NCBI GenBank assembly: GCA_010356995.1
Contig: ML996692.1
Location: forward strand, 507,933 to 571,932
Reading direction: 5' to 3'
Source: Trichodelitschia bisporula
Lineage: Eukaryota; Ascomycota; Dothideomycetes; Phaeotrichales; Phaeotrichaceae
Length of the DNA stretch: 64,000 nucleotides
Shown here: positions 30,666 to 40,750 of the stretch, piece by piece
Layout of the letters: every line of letters begins with the position of its first letter
Numbering within the stretch: the stretch's first letter is position 1
The notes under the pieces: model-generated
Told to the model about the DNA's origin: nothing
Database searches by the model: none
What the model saw: the letters and a program-made list of their open reading frames with translations, nothing else
Translations under genes and position numbers: made by a program

Positions 30666-32420
30666 CTATTTCAAGAAGTCAATCAGCGTGCTAAGCATAT
30701 CTTGAAAGCCCTGGGCTTCCTCATCTTCGTCGGTTTGGCCGTCCAGCTGCTCCTGCAACGTCACCCTGATATCATCGAGGGAGTCATCCGTCTCTGCCAG
30801 CTGCTTGATAATTGCGCGTTTTGCACCGTCATCCTCTGCCACAAGCCATGCAAGGATGGTGTTTGTGGTTTGCAAGCTGTATAAGCCCGCTTCTAGCTTT
30901 CTTGAGAGCCACTCCCCTTGCATCTCCTCCTGTCCCCCCACGTCAAGTGATGCCTTCTCTGTGGAGATCTGGCTTTCAACAGCAGCCATCTTCGACCTGT
31001 AACCCCTCCTTAAGGTCACCAACTTGCCAATCTTTTCATAGTCCTTCTCCATGAACTTGGCTAACGTCCGGATTCGTGCTGCCGAATCTCCTGGCAAGCA
31101 GCGAAGCAGAGCAGCATAGATTCCTAGCAGGTGTTCTGTCGAGGCGTCATCTTGCTTCTTCATGAACATTCCAAACACCGTCTTGAGGCCCTGGGCCTCA
31201 ACGAGCCGCTCGCACACTTCCGCGCCATGCGCGCCACCAACAGCATAATCCAGCATGCGCAGGGCCCTTGGTTTGCTCATCTTGCCTTCGCGGAGCATAA
31301 TGAGCGCAAGCTCAACGCCTTCAGCTTCGATAAATTTCGCCTTGCCCTCTGGCTCGTCAACCAGACACGTCAACGTATCAAACACGTTTTCAACGTATTC
31401 CTCCTCCGATGAGTCCTTCTGAGGGTCGCGGCGACGGTACGGGGCAAGGAGTTGAAGCAAGATATCGACGCCGTCAAGCTCTGTCAAAGCGCGACGGTTT
31501 GGTGTGCTGGTCTGGAGGAGAATGGCGAGGATTTCAGCGGCGTACTGCTTGTTTTGACTCAACGGGGACTCGAGCTTCTGAATTCGGCCGAGTGCCCATT
31601 GCAAGATGGCAGTGTCTTTCCCGATGCGCTCGCACAGTAATGGTTGGGAAGCTAGGGACTCGATAACGCTAAGGGAATGGTAAACACCGCTCCGGTCAGC
31701 TTCTTGCGACTCATCAAAGCGTGAGAAATTCTGCACAAGAAGACTGAGCAGGTCTGATTCGATAGCCGCGTTAACTATGGCGTCCCACTGTTGCTGTGTG
31801 GCTTGGACATCCTCGTCAATCAACTCGCTGATGATTTCGATGGCGTCGATAGCGATGTCCGTGTTTTCGTGCGCGAGCAATGAGACCAGAGACCCCATAC
31901 AGCCCAGGTTCGCAAATTCTTCATAGTGCTCCGGGTGCTCTGACAGGATAGAGAGCGCCTTGATGTCAGTGTCCAAGTCTGCCTCTGAAGCCATAAACTT
32001 TTGTGGATCATCCTCGTACTTGGCCCGCAGTTCGGCGTTCTTTGATATTCTCTTCTCGAAGCTCAGTACTAGCTTACGCAACCATAGCAGGTCGTATTTC
32101 TCTTCCACAAAGGTCTCTTCGCTATCCCGAGCATCGAGAAAGTCGAGTGCTGCTGAGGTACCTTTATCGATACCGCCGCCAAAGAAGCGACCGTCCTCAT
32201 CGTCATCTGGTCCGAACTCATCTTCACCGTCCGGAGGCAGTGCTGGGCCAGCTTCCGTGTCGTCATCAACATCTTCCACCGTCGCCCGACCTTTACCCTT
32301 GACGTCGCCGTTACTTGTGTGCTTCGCCGACTTGTAAAAGTGGCCAGGATCGTGAGAAACTTCGAGTTTACGCTTCGTCGGAAGGGTCGGCTTTTTGAAA
32401 ATCTCATCGATGCTCGTCAT
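30666..32420 (-). CDS. Beta-catenin-like protein 1 (CTNNBL1) homologue, 584 aa
   Basis: A single coding exon begins MTSIDEIFKKPTLPTKRKLE and runs 584 residues. The N-terminal 100 residues are disordered, with a basic KRK motif and acidic runs. The rest is armadillo-type helical repeats, including YDLLWLRKLVLSFEKRISKN, FANLGCMGSLVSLLAHENTD, DIAIDAIEIISELIDEDV and SKPRALRMLDYAVGGAHGAEVCERLVEAQGLKTVF, all characteristic of CTNNBL1. In animals this protein associates with the Prp19/CDC5L spliceosomal complex. I rejected the longer frame back to 32474 because it begins at GTG and the extra 54 nt form an intron (GTGCGT, CTAAC, GCACAG) ending exactly at the ATG. The gene shares a promoter region with the divergent F-box gene. 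Confidence 0.93.
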   Translation of the reverse strand: MTSIDEIFKKPTLPTKRKLEVSHDPGHFYKSAKHTSNGDVKGKGRATVEDVDDDTEAGPALPPDGEDEFGPDDDEDGRFFGGGIDKGTSAALDFLDARDSEETFVEEKYDLLWLRKLVLSFEKRISKNAELRAKYEDDPQKFMASEADLDTDIKALSILSEHPEHYEEFANLGCMGSLVSLLAHENTDIAIDAIEIISELIDEDVQATQQQWDAIVNAAIESDLLSLLVQNFSRFDESQEADRSGVYHSLSVIESLASQPLLCERIGKDTAILQWALGRIQKLESPLSQNKQYAAEILAILLQTSTPNRRALTELDGVDILLQLLAPYRRRDPQKDSSEEEYVENVFDTLTCLVDEPEGKAKFIEAEGVELALIMLREGKMSKPRALRMLDYAVGGAHGAEVCERLVEAQGLKTVFGMFMKKQDDASTEHLLGIYAALLRCLPGDSAARIRTLAKFMEKDYEKIGKLVTLRRGYRSKMAAVESQISTEKASLDVGGQEEMQGEWLSRKLEAGLYSLQTTNTILAWLVAEDDGAKRAIIKQLAETDDSLDDIRVTLQEQLDGQTDEDEEAQGFQDMLSTLIDFLK

Positions 32421-32474
32421 CTGTGCATGATCATTAGCAGCCCGAGCAAATATGTTAGATGGGGATCGACGCAC
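32421..32474 (-). other. 5' UTR intron directly abutting the CTNNBL1 start codon
   Basis: On the minus strand the 54 nt begin GTGCGT, contain CTAAC and end GCACAG, followed at once by the ATG. The segment is open in the coding frame, which is why it can be mistaken for coding sequence. Confidence 0.75.
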
Positions 32475-32927
32475 CTTGACGGACGGGCTATCAAGAAGAC
32501 GTACTGTGGCTCTGGATCAAGCGAGCGGTATTTGTGCGGGGTATAGAGAATTGAGCAGTTGATGCATGGGCTTTGCCAGCTCAATGTTAATGGTGGTTGG
32601 ACATTCGTCGACGCTGTCAGTCTTGTCTCCTAGAGGATTGCGACGAGAACGATGGCGCGCGTAAACCTTCCAGGTCTCTATGGAGTCCGTGCGCCATACG
32701 AGGCTCGCGCGGCCCGCTGTGTTGCGGGCCCTCATTGGAGCACGTGATTAGGCGTAGCGGCCTGGTACCGTGACGCGCCTCGAGCAATTATCAAGCCGTC
32801 CGTTTGCTACATTCACTTCTCCCCGAAAATACCACTCCACGTACTTGTACGAAGTTATCTCGAAATTTCATTTTCACACCTCCACAATTCGACTCAATAA
32901 TTACGGTTCCAACTTGTAGCTTCCAGT
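32475..32927. promoter_or_regulatory. Divergent promoter, CTNNBL1 and TPR/F-box genes
   Basis: Two start regions face apart with about 450 bp between. I see an AT-rich stretch just before the plus-strand start (around 32815-32905) but no unmistakable core element. Confidence 0.5.
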
Positions 32928-34900
32928 ATGGTGCCCTCACCAGCAGAGCGCGCCAAAGCTGAGGGTTCGCTCCACTTGAAGTGCGGGCATTATCGCAAGG
33001 CAGTAGACGCGCTCACGCGGGTAATCAGATGTTCCCGGCTGAAGTTTTGGTTATACTAATCTTTCCAGGGCCTGTCAGAAGGGCCAAACATGGCTCTTCT
33101 GACAATGAGGTGTAAAGCGTACAAGGAGTGGGGCAACTTCAAGGCAGCCTTGCTGGATGCGAAGGCCATGATCCAGCTACAACGAAGCGAACCGCATGTA
33201 TGGCGTAATGCTCTAATCCATGGAAAATGCTAACCAATATCAAGGGATACATCTATGCTGTCCAGCTGCTCGTCGAAATGCAGAGAGTAGATCCTGCCGT
33301 CGCGACATGTGCATTGGGTTTACGGGATGTTCCCGTCACCCATCATGGCTACAAAGTAGGTCTCTTGGTAACCTCCCGTTAATCCTGCAGCTAACAGCCA
33401 TAGCGTCTCGAGAAGCTTCGTGACTACATGAACGCGATGAGGCCGGTGGAATCGAAGTTGGGAGACCCCAGCGTGCACTTGCCGATGGAGCTCTTTCTCG
33501 AGGTTGTCAGCTACCTCGAATTCCACGAGATTGCGTAAGGCAATAACTCCTTCATTTGTCATTTGTCTAATTCTTTCAGATCATGCGTGCGCATTTCAGC
33601 ACGCTGGAGAGATGTGTTGTCCAGCGCACCCAATCTGTGGAGGGACTTGGACTTTCGGGCTGCTAGCAAGAAGCCCGTCAAGGCATCTTTTGTGTCCAGC
33701 GCGGTCCAAAATGCCGAGGGGACAGTCACGATCGCTAGACTTCGCAAGGTCTACGACGAAAGAATACTCCGCCTGATAGCCACAGTTTGCAAAGACCTTC
33801 GCACTATGGAACTTCACGAGGGGAGGTTCTCCGGTGAATCCGTCATCGAGTGCGCCCAGCTGGCGTATAGTTTGACAACCCTTCGTCTCAGTCGCAACGT
33901 CACGATCACGGTTAGGGATGTGACAAAGGTCTTCAAGTTCCGTCCGGCCATTGCCGTCGCTGAGTTTGGGGACGTCCAAACGGAGGCGACTGTTGCTAGG
34001 GCGACGTGGACGGCCATGCCGAATCTCCACACTTTGAGATTCGGCAATAATGTTTCTCCGGAGGATAACAACAGGTCCGCAAAGGCAAATCTCAACGGAG
34101 TTTCCCTAGTTAGTCTCTTTTATACGCCTATATACGCTCGGTACTAATGTAGCAGGATCGCCTCTTCCCTAGCACGCCCAACCTCAAGCATTTTTCCTTA
34201 GAGGGCTGGCAGTACTCACTCCCCACGAGTGTGAGCCTTGCTCACCTTCAACTCGATGCTCTTATCATCAAGCGATGCAACTTGAGGATAATTGATAACA
34301 TTCCGGCCACTCTTCGACGGCTTTCAGTTGTTCGCTGCGGCTTCCACCATCCGCCGTTATTTCGTCAAAATATGCCTTTCCTGGAGGACCTTGAAATTTC
34401 ACTCGTAAATTTCGATGCCGCAAACGCCGAAGCTCTCGTCTGCAACGCATTTCCTATATGGCAGGAGGCGGCTGTCCCGGCAGGTGCACCTTCCGTGATC
34501 TGGCGCTTCCACATCTCGGATTGTAGTTGGATGGGCATCAACCAGCTGAAGAACATGCTGCGTTCAGAGCGAGTTCTTCAGGCGCAAGACATATCCTTGA
34601 GAAATACGTCCATCGACGATGGAGGCCTGCAGAGCGTGATAAGTATGCATCAGGCCTTCGTCTTCGCATCGACAGCGCTGATCTTGTCTAGGGCTCATGC
34701 CGAATCTGCGACGGCTGGATCTTACAGATACAAAAATCACTGGGTCATCTGTGGGGAAAGTCCTGTTGGCCATTCCGAACCTCCAGTTCCTTGATGTGTC
34801 GCATTGCAGCGGGATAAGCTCCGAAACGCTGGAGTGGGCGCGGAGGCGGTGCCCGGTGGTCAGGCATCATCCACCGGGCCACTCATCGAGCCGCCGATAG
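32928..34900 (+). CDS. TPR / F-box / LRR protein (Pof3/Dia2 architecture), about 560 aa
   Basis: Seven exons join in frame. The N-terminus carries TPR-like helices (SLHLKCGHYRKAVDALTRGL, then CKAYKEWGNFKAALLDAKAMIQL). A canonical F-box follows, from VHLPMELFLEVVSYLEFHEIA across an intron to SCVRISARWRDVLSSAPNLWRDLDF. The rest consists of leucine-rich repeats, ending in MPNLRRLDLTDTKITGSSVGK and LQFLDVSHCSGISSETLEWARRRCP. TPR plus F-box plus LRR is the layout of Pof3 in fission yeast and Dia2 in budding yeast, SCF substrate adaptors for replication and genome stability. Assignment to that exact orthologue rests on architecture only. The start ATG at 32928 opens directly onto the first helix; introns are 42-60 nt, and one splits the F-box. 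Confidence 0.85.
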
Positions 34901-35842
34901 TGGGGAGATTAGTGATAGCCATTGCCTCTGTTCATCTCGCGCCGTGGTGGGTGGCATATGTCACGATATTGCTACGGGAGCTGTAATATATTCGGGCTAA
35001 TGTAGCCCTTCAAGTGAAATGTACAGTACTGCCTGAGATGCTGGATATCCATCAAGGTACAATGCACTACCGTACGAACGATATCGGACTTGCCTCCAAG
35101 CGGGATTGTAACAGCTTCTGTGCGTGTAGTTCTACGGATGTACTCGGTATGTAATCCGATGTTAGTTGTTCGTCGTATGTACCTCCGGACGGCACGCGAA
35201 TCAGAGGCCGACGTTGCCATGGTATCCAAGCCAGGCGTGCCAGGATAGTGACGTCTCGAAGTCTGGGCAGTCCCGTGCTGAGGAACAGGGGGGGGAGGGT
35301 TTGCGCCCTCCCCTAAATTTCGAGCACAACCCTAGGTCAGGACCTGAGAAAACATCCGCCGCGGGAAAATCGTGTCTACCATCCCAAGTCGCCCCTTCAC
35401 CCTTCGGCAACCTCGCATCATTTCTTCTATACCCGCTCTGCCCAACCACTTTGTTGCTGGTTTCTGGAAAGGACTCGTGTGCGACCGGATCCATCGAGGA
35501 AGCCCGTTTGGTCCCGGAAAGGAACTTGCCGCCTTTCTCTGTCCACTTTCAGCGCAGCCTTTGACTTGCGACGACCATCGCGCGAGTATCCTTCCATCAT
35601 TAAAAGCTCGCCGACCGGGGCTATTGTTACTTCAGTTCTGCTCCTTTGGCCACGGCGACCCTCGCTTTTTGCTTCCTGGTCTGTGGACGCGTCGCCCAAC
35701 ACATCGCGACACAGGTGTGGCCATAGCCCACCCTCGTATGGACTAGGCGTTTGGCCAACGTGCGAATACGATATAATTGGAGCCGCAAGCTCAGGTGGAC
35801 AGATAAGATTTTGTGTTGCCGCAGTTCCAGCTCGACATTTCG
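34901..35842. other. Intergenic: F-box gene 3' flank and nup2 promoter
   Basis: Overlapping short frames occur on both strands near 35200-35860, none with a domain or splice partners. The region just before 35843 is likely the nup2 promoter and leader. Confidence 0.5.
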
Positions 35843-38800
35843 ATGTCGAAACGCGGCGCGAATGACTACCTCACGAAGGATGGTCCAGCGCAAAACAACG
35901 GGATGAGTAGCGAGGAGGCTCCGCAGCGCGCCACTGCAGCGCAGCTGGCGCAAAGAAAGTAAGTAGATTCCGGAGGGACTGGCTTGGATGCAGAGTTCCC
36001 TGACAAGTGTTCCGTAATAGAATAAAGACCTTGAAAGGGAGAAAAGCCCCTCTCAACGCTGGACAACGATCCGCACCGGCCACGATGGGCAATTTCGCCG
36101 CTACTCCTTCGTTCGGATTTGGCGCGACCCAGCCGTCCCAGGCACAGGCGCCGGCGCCGGCCTTTGGTGGCTTTGGCGGGTTTGGGGGTTCGGCTACAGG
36201 GACGTTTGGGGCTACGGCACAAAGCTTCCCGCCTACGAACGGTGCTCCAACGACTGGAGCGCCGTCGTCGAACAACTCTTTCGGAGGGTTTGGCAGCAAC
36301 AACACCTCTGGTGCCTTCAACTTCGCCCCGCCGTCGGGTGGCTTCACATTTTCATCGGGTGGAAACAATCCCTTTGCGAAGGCTCCAGAACCAGCCCCAG
36401 CTGCGAACGGCTTCAGTGGAAGTATCTTCAACTTCAGCGCTGCGAGTCAGCAAACCTCCGCTCCTCCTACAGCAAGCATGTTTTCATCAACCGCTCCTAC
36501 GCAGGGTTCAGCAGCATCCACACCTGCAGTAAACTTCTTTGGCCAGACAAGCAGTGCAGCGCCAGTCTTCGGTTCGGGCCTTACACAGGCAAATAAGCCA
36601 GTAGAAACTCCCAGCTTCGGGGGGCTTTTTGGTCAACCAGCGAAACGGGAGCCTTTGAAGCCGATGTTCAATCAGGCAGACGATGATGCGATGCATATAT
36701 CGCCGGATAACTCGCCGATGGGTAAAGGACCTTCGAGACCCGCTTCGGGATTGTTCAAGTTTGGAAGCCCAAAGACCGCGGATGTTCAGAAAGAGAAGCC
36801 GGGGGCTGCAGAGCCATCGACAACGACGCCAGCACCGGCCTCAGGCTTGTCCAAGTTCGCGAACCAGTCTTCAAATACTGAGGCCGAGAAGCAAACAAGC
36901 ATGGCGGATACATCGACACCGGCGCTGGCAACAAAGCCGAATCTGTTTGCGGCGTTCGCTGCAGCATCGCCCTCTGCGCCTCCGGAGGGTGCGAAATCAC
37001 CAGAGAAGAAGTTCAACCTTTTCGCCGGGCTCAAGTCTCAAGCCCCTTCGACTGATGCTACGAAGCTCACTGGGGAGACGGCCAGCCCCTTTGCCGCATT
37101 CAAGCCAAGCGCGCAAACGGCACCGCCGACGGAAATACCGACCAAAAAGGTGCAGCCGCCTGCTCAGCCGCTACAGACGCCCAAGGAGCAACCGCTGTTC
37201 GGCTTCTTGGCCACCAGTGATGACGGAAAGGAAAAGATGGCCGGCGGAAAAGTCACTGCTCGGCCGGAGTCAGACGCACTAGCTGGTGGGAGCAGAATTG
37301 AATCGCAATCAACTCCGGCAGCATCTCTTTTCAAGTTCGCGCCCACTTTCCCTGCACCGTCTTCTAATCAGGAACCCGCAACACCACAGCAACAACAACC
37401 TGCGCCGGCAAACCCACCAACGGCGACATCCGCATTTTCATCAGCATTTACCCCGAAACCTTTCTTTTCTCCTGCCATGCCAACCCAAGCCGCCTTTACC
37501 TCAATTCCTGCGAATCAAAATCAGGAACCTCCCACCTCAACTCCACGTGCTGCGCCGGTCAGCACTGCTCCGGTCACAGCCGCTCCCCCCCCGAAGGCCC
37601 TTGACGTTGAAGCCGGCATGGACTACCACATCGACGTTGCCCCATCAAGTGCGGAGCAGGAAGCGCGCATGAGGGCCCTCGGTTTCCTCCCACCTTCACA
37701 GCGCACGGGCTTGAAATCGAAATGGCTCACCGAAGAGATCCGCAAGAACTTCCTCAGAGAAGAATCCATCCCTAAGCCTCCGCCAGGCGCGTCGGAAGAA
37801 CGAGTACAGTTTTGGAATCGCGACAAGAAGATTGAGTGTCTCAACGTCACTCTTAAGCAATTCTTTGACGAACAGGACGTCAAGAATCGCAACTTCCGAC
37901 GGAAGAACCTGATTCCACTGCTCGCCAACTACATCACAATGTTCGAGGAATTAACTTCACCGATTAGCGGACCCTACGCCGACACCTTTCTCAAATACGG
38001 AGAAGTCGAGGGGCCTCGCCGGTTTGCTGACGGCACCGCCGAGAACACAAAGCGTGACCGCGAGGAAGACGGCGAAGAAGACAGCGCCAAGCGTGTGAAG
38101 TCATCAATATCTCTTGCGCCTCCAGCTCGTGGTCGTTCCGGGGGTCAAACCAAGACCGACCCCTCTGGTAGCCCAGCGTCCAAGTCGGTCAACATCTTCG
38201 GCACGCAGATGACTCCTACGCCTTCCGCGCTTAGCACTCCCTCGTCGACGTTCCAATTCACGGCGCCTACGCCTTCCACTGTGCCCAACGCTGACGCCCC
38301 GGGAGTCAACGCGGAGATGAATAAGAGCATCACAGCTGCGCTTGAGAAGTTCAAAGCGGAAGCCCAGGAGAAAATCGCCGCTCTTGAGGCGGCGCAGAAA
38401 AAGATAACGGAAAGGTGTGAGGAGACTGTCAATCGGTACAAGGCTGAGACCCTCGAGGCGAGGGCTGGAGAGCAGCGCGCGCTGCAGGCTGCCCAAGAAA
38501 AGCTGCCTGCCCTTCAGTCGGAAAAGAAAGAGCCCGAAACAGGGCAATATCAGCATGCAGCCATCACCAGCATCGAGCAAGCCAACAACGAAGGGAATCT
38601 GGCACCTCCGAGCTTCAGTGGGTCGATTGGTTCCCGTGGACCCAGCCGGGATACTTCTGTGGGTGCAGCTAGCTCTATCTTCGACAGCTATAAGCCTGGG
38701 ACGCCCATTCAGATTGGTGCCAACAACATCTTTGGCGGCCTCGCTTCCAGCAAAGATGATGCGAAGGGCATGGACAATCAGGACGATAAGGACGATGATA

Positions 38801-39723
38801 AGGCAAGCGATTCAGAAAAGCCGAGCCTCTTCTCTCGCATAAGCGGTCCCGCCGGAGGTAGCAAGAATGCCTCTGGGCAAGCCCAACGGTTTGGAAGCGC
38901 GACTCCGACCAACGGTTTTGGGCAGCTGGCACCGTCGTCACCATTCACCTTCAAGAACTTTACCAACTCGTCTACCAAAGGGTTTGGCGCCCCCAGCTCG
39001 GATAATGGCAACAACCGGCCGGACGAAACTCAGACCTTGGAGATCAAGTCGCCTGTGCCATCAAAGCCGTCTCACATGCTCACCCGCGACAATGAAAAGC
39101 CTTCGACGTCGTCTCTCTTCTCATTTGCCCCGCCCCCGACCAGTAATTCTACCCCTGTCCCCACGCTGTTCAGCTTCGGTGGTCCATCGAGCTTCACCGC
39201 TCCACGGCCTGACAGCAACGCGGCCACATCCCTTACTCCGTTTAGCTTCACTCCAGCGTCTAATTCTGCCGCTGGGTCGAGGAGTGCCAACGGGTCTACG
39301 GCTGCCCGAAGTCCTTCGCCATCCGGTGAGGGTTCGGAGGGTAACGGCTCCGACGGTGAGCCTGCCGGGGTCGATGCCCTTTTCGAAGAGGACATCAAGG
39401 GCCACGAGGTGCTCTTCGAACCCGAAGTCTGCAAAGCACTGAAGTTTGAGGGTGGGAAGTACGAACTGAAGGGAGTCGGCCCGATCATCGTCCGACGCAA
39501 CGAAGAGTCAAAGGCCGGAAGCATTCTCATGAGGACTGAAGGTAACGGCAAAGTCGTTCTCAACACAAGGCTCGTGAGCACTACCAACTACAAGGTGAAC
39601 GGGAAGCGCGTCATTCTCCCTGTAGCAACTTCCGGTGGTGGTCTGGAGACTTGGTGCATCACATTCACCGATGCGGCGAACGTGCAGGCCCTTGCGGATG
39701 CGTGCCAGTCGGGCAAGCAATGA
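35843..39723 (+). CDS. nup2: Nucleoporin Nup2 (Nup50-type), FG repeats and Ran-binding domain, 1272 aa
   Basis: Two exons (35843-35958, 36021-39723) sum to 3819 nt. The N-terminal MSKRGANDYLTKDG resembles the Nup50/Nup2 importin-alpha-binding motif. After the intron come many FG and FxF repeats (GFGATQ, GFGGF, NFFGQTS, SIFNFS, LFAAF). Residues of about 570-720 form a folded island (MDYHIDVAPSSAEQEARMRA onward, with KSKWLTEEIRKNFLREE and KNRNFRRKNLIPLLANYI). A coiled coil near 810-880 follows (MNKSITAALEKFKAEAQEK). The C-terminus is a RanBP1-type domain with GHEVLFEPEVCKALKFEGGK, KAGSILMRTEGNGKVVLNTR and LETWCITFTDAANVQALADA. Nup2 is a mobile nuclear basket protein that helps recycle importin alpha. 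Adding the first exon supplies the N-terminal motif, which the longest open frame alone lacks. Confidence 0.93.
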
Positions 39724-40750
39724 GTTTTTCATCCACTGGTTTATCTGCATACCCAACGGTTTCCCTAATCATCATCGAGCGGCGTCTTGAAATTCGTGGG
39801 GATTTTGCATGGAACGGGATTTCGCGGGAGAACATGGGAGGGGATGGGGTCCTGTGTGTACCATAATCGATTGTATTTGTTTAGCCATGGTGTCATGTTT
39901 CCTGCATTGACAGGCGTTTGCTTTTTTCCTTACTGTCGAGATATCCAAGCAGAAGGGTGACGATGATTGTGATCCCCACTGCAGCTGTATCGGCGGTACT
40001 CAAAATAAGCTAGACAAGATTCTAGTCTCTGATGGAAGTTGAGTGAAAGCAGTTGAGATACGTACTTATCTTGTCTTTCTGCGACGACTATGCTATGCAC
40101 AGCTGGCGACTTCGCTGCTTTGCAACTGTGAGCATTTGGATATCGCCACCCGCTTGCATGGGCTTGCATTGATATGCTGCACTTGCATGGTTTATATAAG
40201 CAAGCCCCTTCCTTGTGGTATGTCGTCGAGTGTTGCAGCCTTTTGTTTTGCTGCCTGTTGATGCGTCGTTGCCTGTTGACTTTGCTTGGGGGTTCTGCTG
40301 TCGCCTTCTTTCCCATATTACTGCGCCACTGTTGGTTCGCCTGCAACCTTGACCGGCTGTTGTGAAAGGGGCGGGCGAAGAAACTCACAACTCGCGCCCG
40401 CCTTTCTGTGTGACTCCATCCTGGCCCAGTGTTGCCTTGCGCAGCTCCTTCTTTCCTCTTTCCGTCTCTTTTTTGTGTTTTTCTTTAGGGTATAAAAAAC
40501 GCTGCACCAGACAATAATACTCGTACCTTCTGCAGTCTACGGTTGCGCCTGCCAGTAGTGCAGGCAACCTTAACCTCAACCCATCACCCATCACCTGCAA
40601 CACCAAAAAGCCGGGCAACCACCCACCCAAATCCCAACATTCGCATGCTCACCCTCCTCATCAACAGCTGGTCATCTTCAAGGCTCTCTTGGTCATAGTT
40701 TTCTTCTACATTGCTTACCCAGCCTTTCTCCCCTATCGTCATCGTTCGCA
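39724..40750. other. nup2 3' flank and promoter of the BCS1-like gene
   Basis: No coding frame is supported. Pyrimidine-rich sequence from about 40400 and a TATA-like element at 40491 fit a promoter for the plus-strand ATPase gene. Confidence 0.55.
40491..40499 (+). promoter_or_regulatory. TATA-like element upstream of the BCS1-like gene
   Basis: TATAAAAAA occurs 252 nt before the start codon, just after a T-rich stretch. Position and composition suit a core promoter with a leader of about 200 nt; that it works as one is inference. Confidence 0.45.

Noticed and set aside
32421-32474. 18-residue N-terminal extension of the CTNNBL1 protein
   Set aside because: It begins at GTG and the segment has full intron signals ending exactly at the ATG.
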